32,294 nucleotides of DNA from Omnitrophica WOR_2 bacterium GWF2_43_52 (lineage in GTDB: Bacteria > Omnitrophota > Gorgyraeia > Gygaellales > UBA12090). The letters are not shown here. The text below holds more notes on this DNA, generated by a model that saw nothing but the letters and a program-made list of their open reading frames with translations, had not been told where the DNA came from and made no database searches. Numbering within the stretch: the stretch's first letter is position 1. The DNA lies in NCBI GenBank assembly GCA_001805445.1, contig MHGF01000020.1:1-32294 (forward strand). Direction: 5' to 3'.

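Noticed and set aside
1..32294. A cluster of separate genes (panB, PHP, HD, HAD, methyltransferases) in an operon
   Set aside because: No stop codon, start region or intergenic gap separates the domains; all are in the same phase without interruption.
1..32294. Polyketide or non-ribosomal peptide synthetase megagene
   Set aside because: No ketosynthase, acyltransferase, adenylation, condensation or carrier-protein motifs were found; the enzyme folds present are unrelated.
1..32294. tRNA, rRNA, riboswitch or rho-independent terminator
   Set aside because: No cloverleaf, conserved rRNA segment or hairpin plus T-run outside coding sequence was seen. The two hairpin-like sites are read through in frame.

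Overview
The whole 32,294-base window is the inside of one protein-coding gene. Frame +1 runs from base 1 to base 32,294 with no stop codon, about 10,764 codons, and neither its start nor its end is inside the window. The only other long frames are short shadows on the minus strand or in frame +2. There is no intergenic space, promoter, terminator, tRNA, rRNA or second gene. The visible part alone would be a protein of well over 1 MDa.

Bacterial genes of this size carrying many embedded metabolic-enzyme folds are best known from giant ORFs of the Omnitrophota (former OP3, Candidatus Omnitrophica), and the recurrent SSP[I/V/L] inter-domain motif fits what I recall of that group. The lineage call is an inference without marker genes; the moderate GC and the Lys/Glu/Ile-rich helical protein agree with it but do not prove it.

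Layout (codon n = bases 3n-2 to 3n). Bases 1-4200: helical start, TPR array, then two full and one half copy of an unnamed domain that I call LLSG. 4282-4458: a two-helix membrane hairpin. 4480-8780: TPR/helical array, nucleotidyltransferase-like domain, a nested palindromic insertion read in frame (6921-7115), and a class I methyltransferase. 8791-11976: unknown domain, a DUF1611-like P-loop NTPase, and two incomplete ATP-grasp pieces in unusual order. 11992-16395: helical spacer, HAD phosphatase, helical spacer, PHP metallo-phosphoesterase, second methyltransferase. 16513-20370: unknown globular segment, long TPR/helical array, another unknown segment. 20440-22190: HD phosphohydrolase and an apparently complete ketopantoate hydroxymethyltransferase (PanB). 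22228-27612: TPR arrays and three more full or half LLSG copies. 27637-32294: unknown domain, HEAT-like helical solenoid, degenerate nucleotidyltransferase-like domain, and a metallo-beta-lactamase fold cut by the window end.

The product looks like beads on a string: soluble enzyme folds with largely intact catalytic residues, separated by TPR or other helical spacers, with a short Ser-Ser-Pro-hydrophobic motif at most junctions. Different serine codons are used from site to site, so the motif appears to be kept at protein level rather than being a copied DNA repeat. The simplest hypotheses are a polyprotein processed at these sites, or a huge scaffold with captured enzymes. The sequence alone cannot decide between them.
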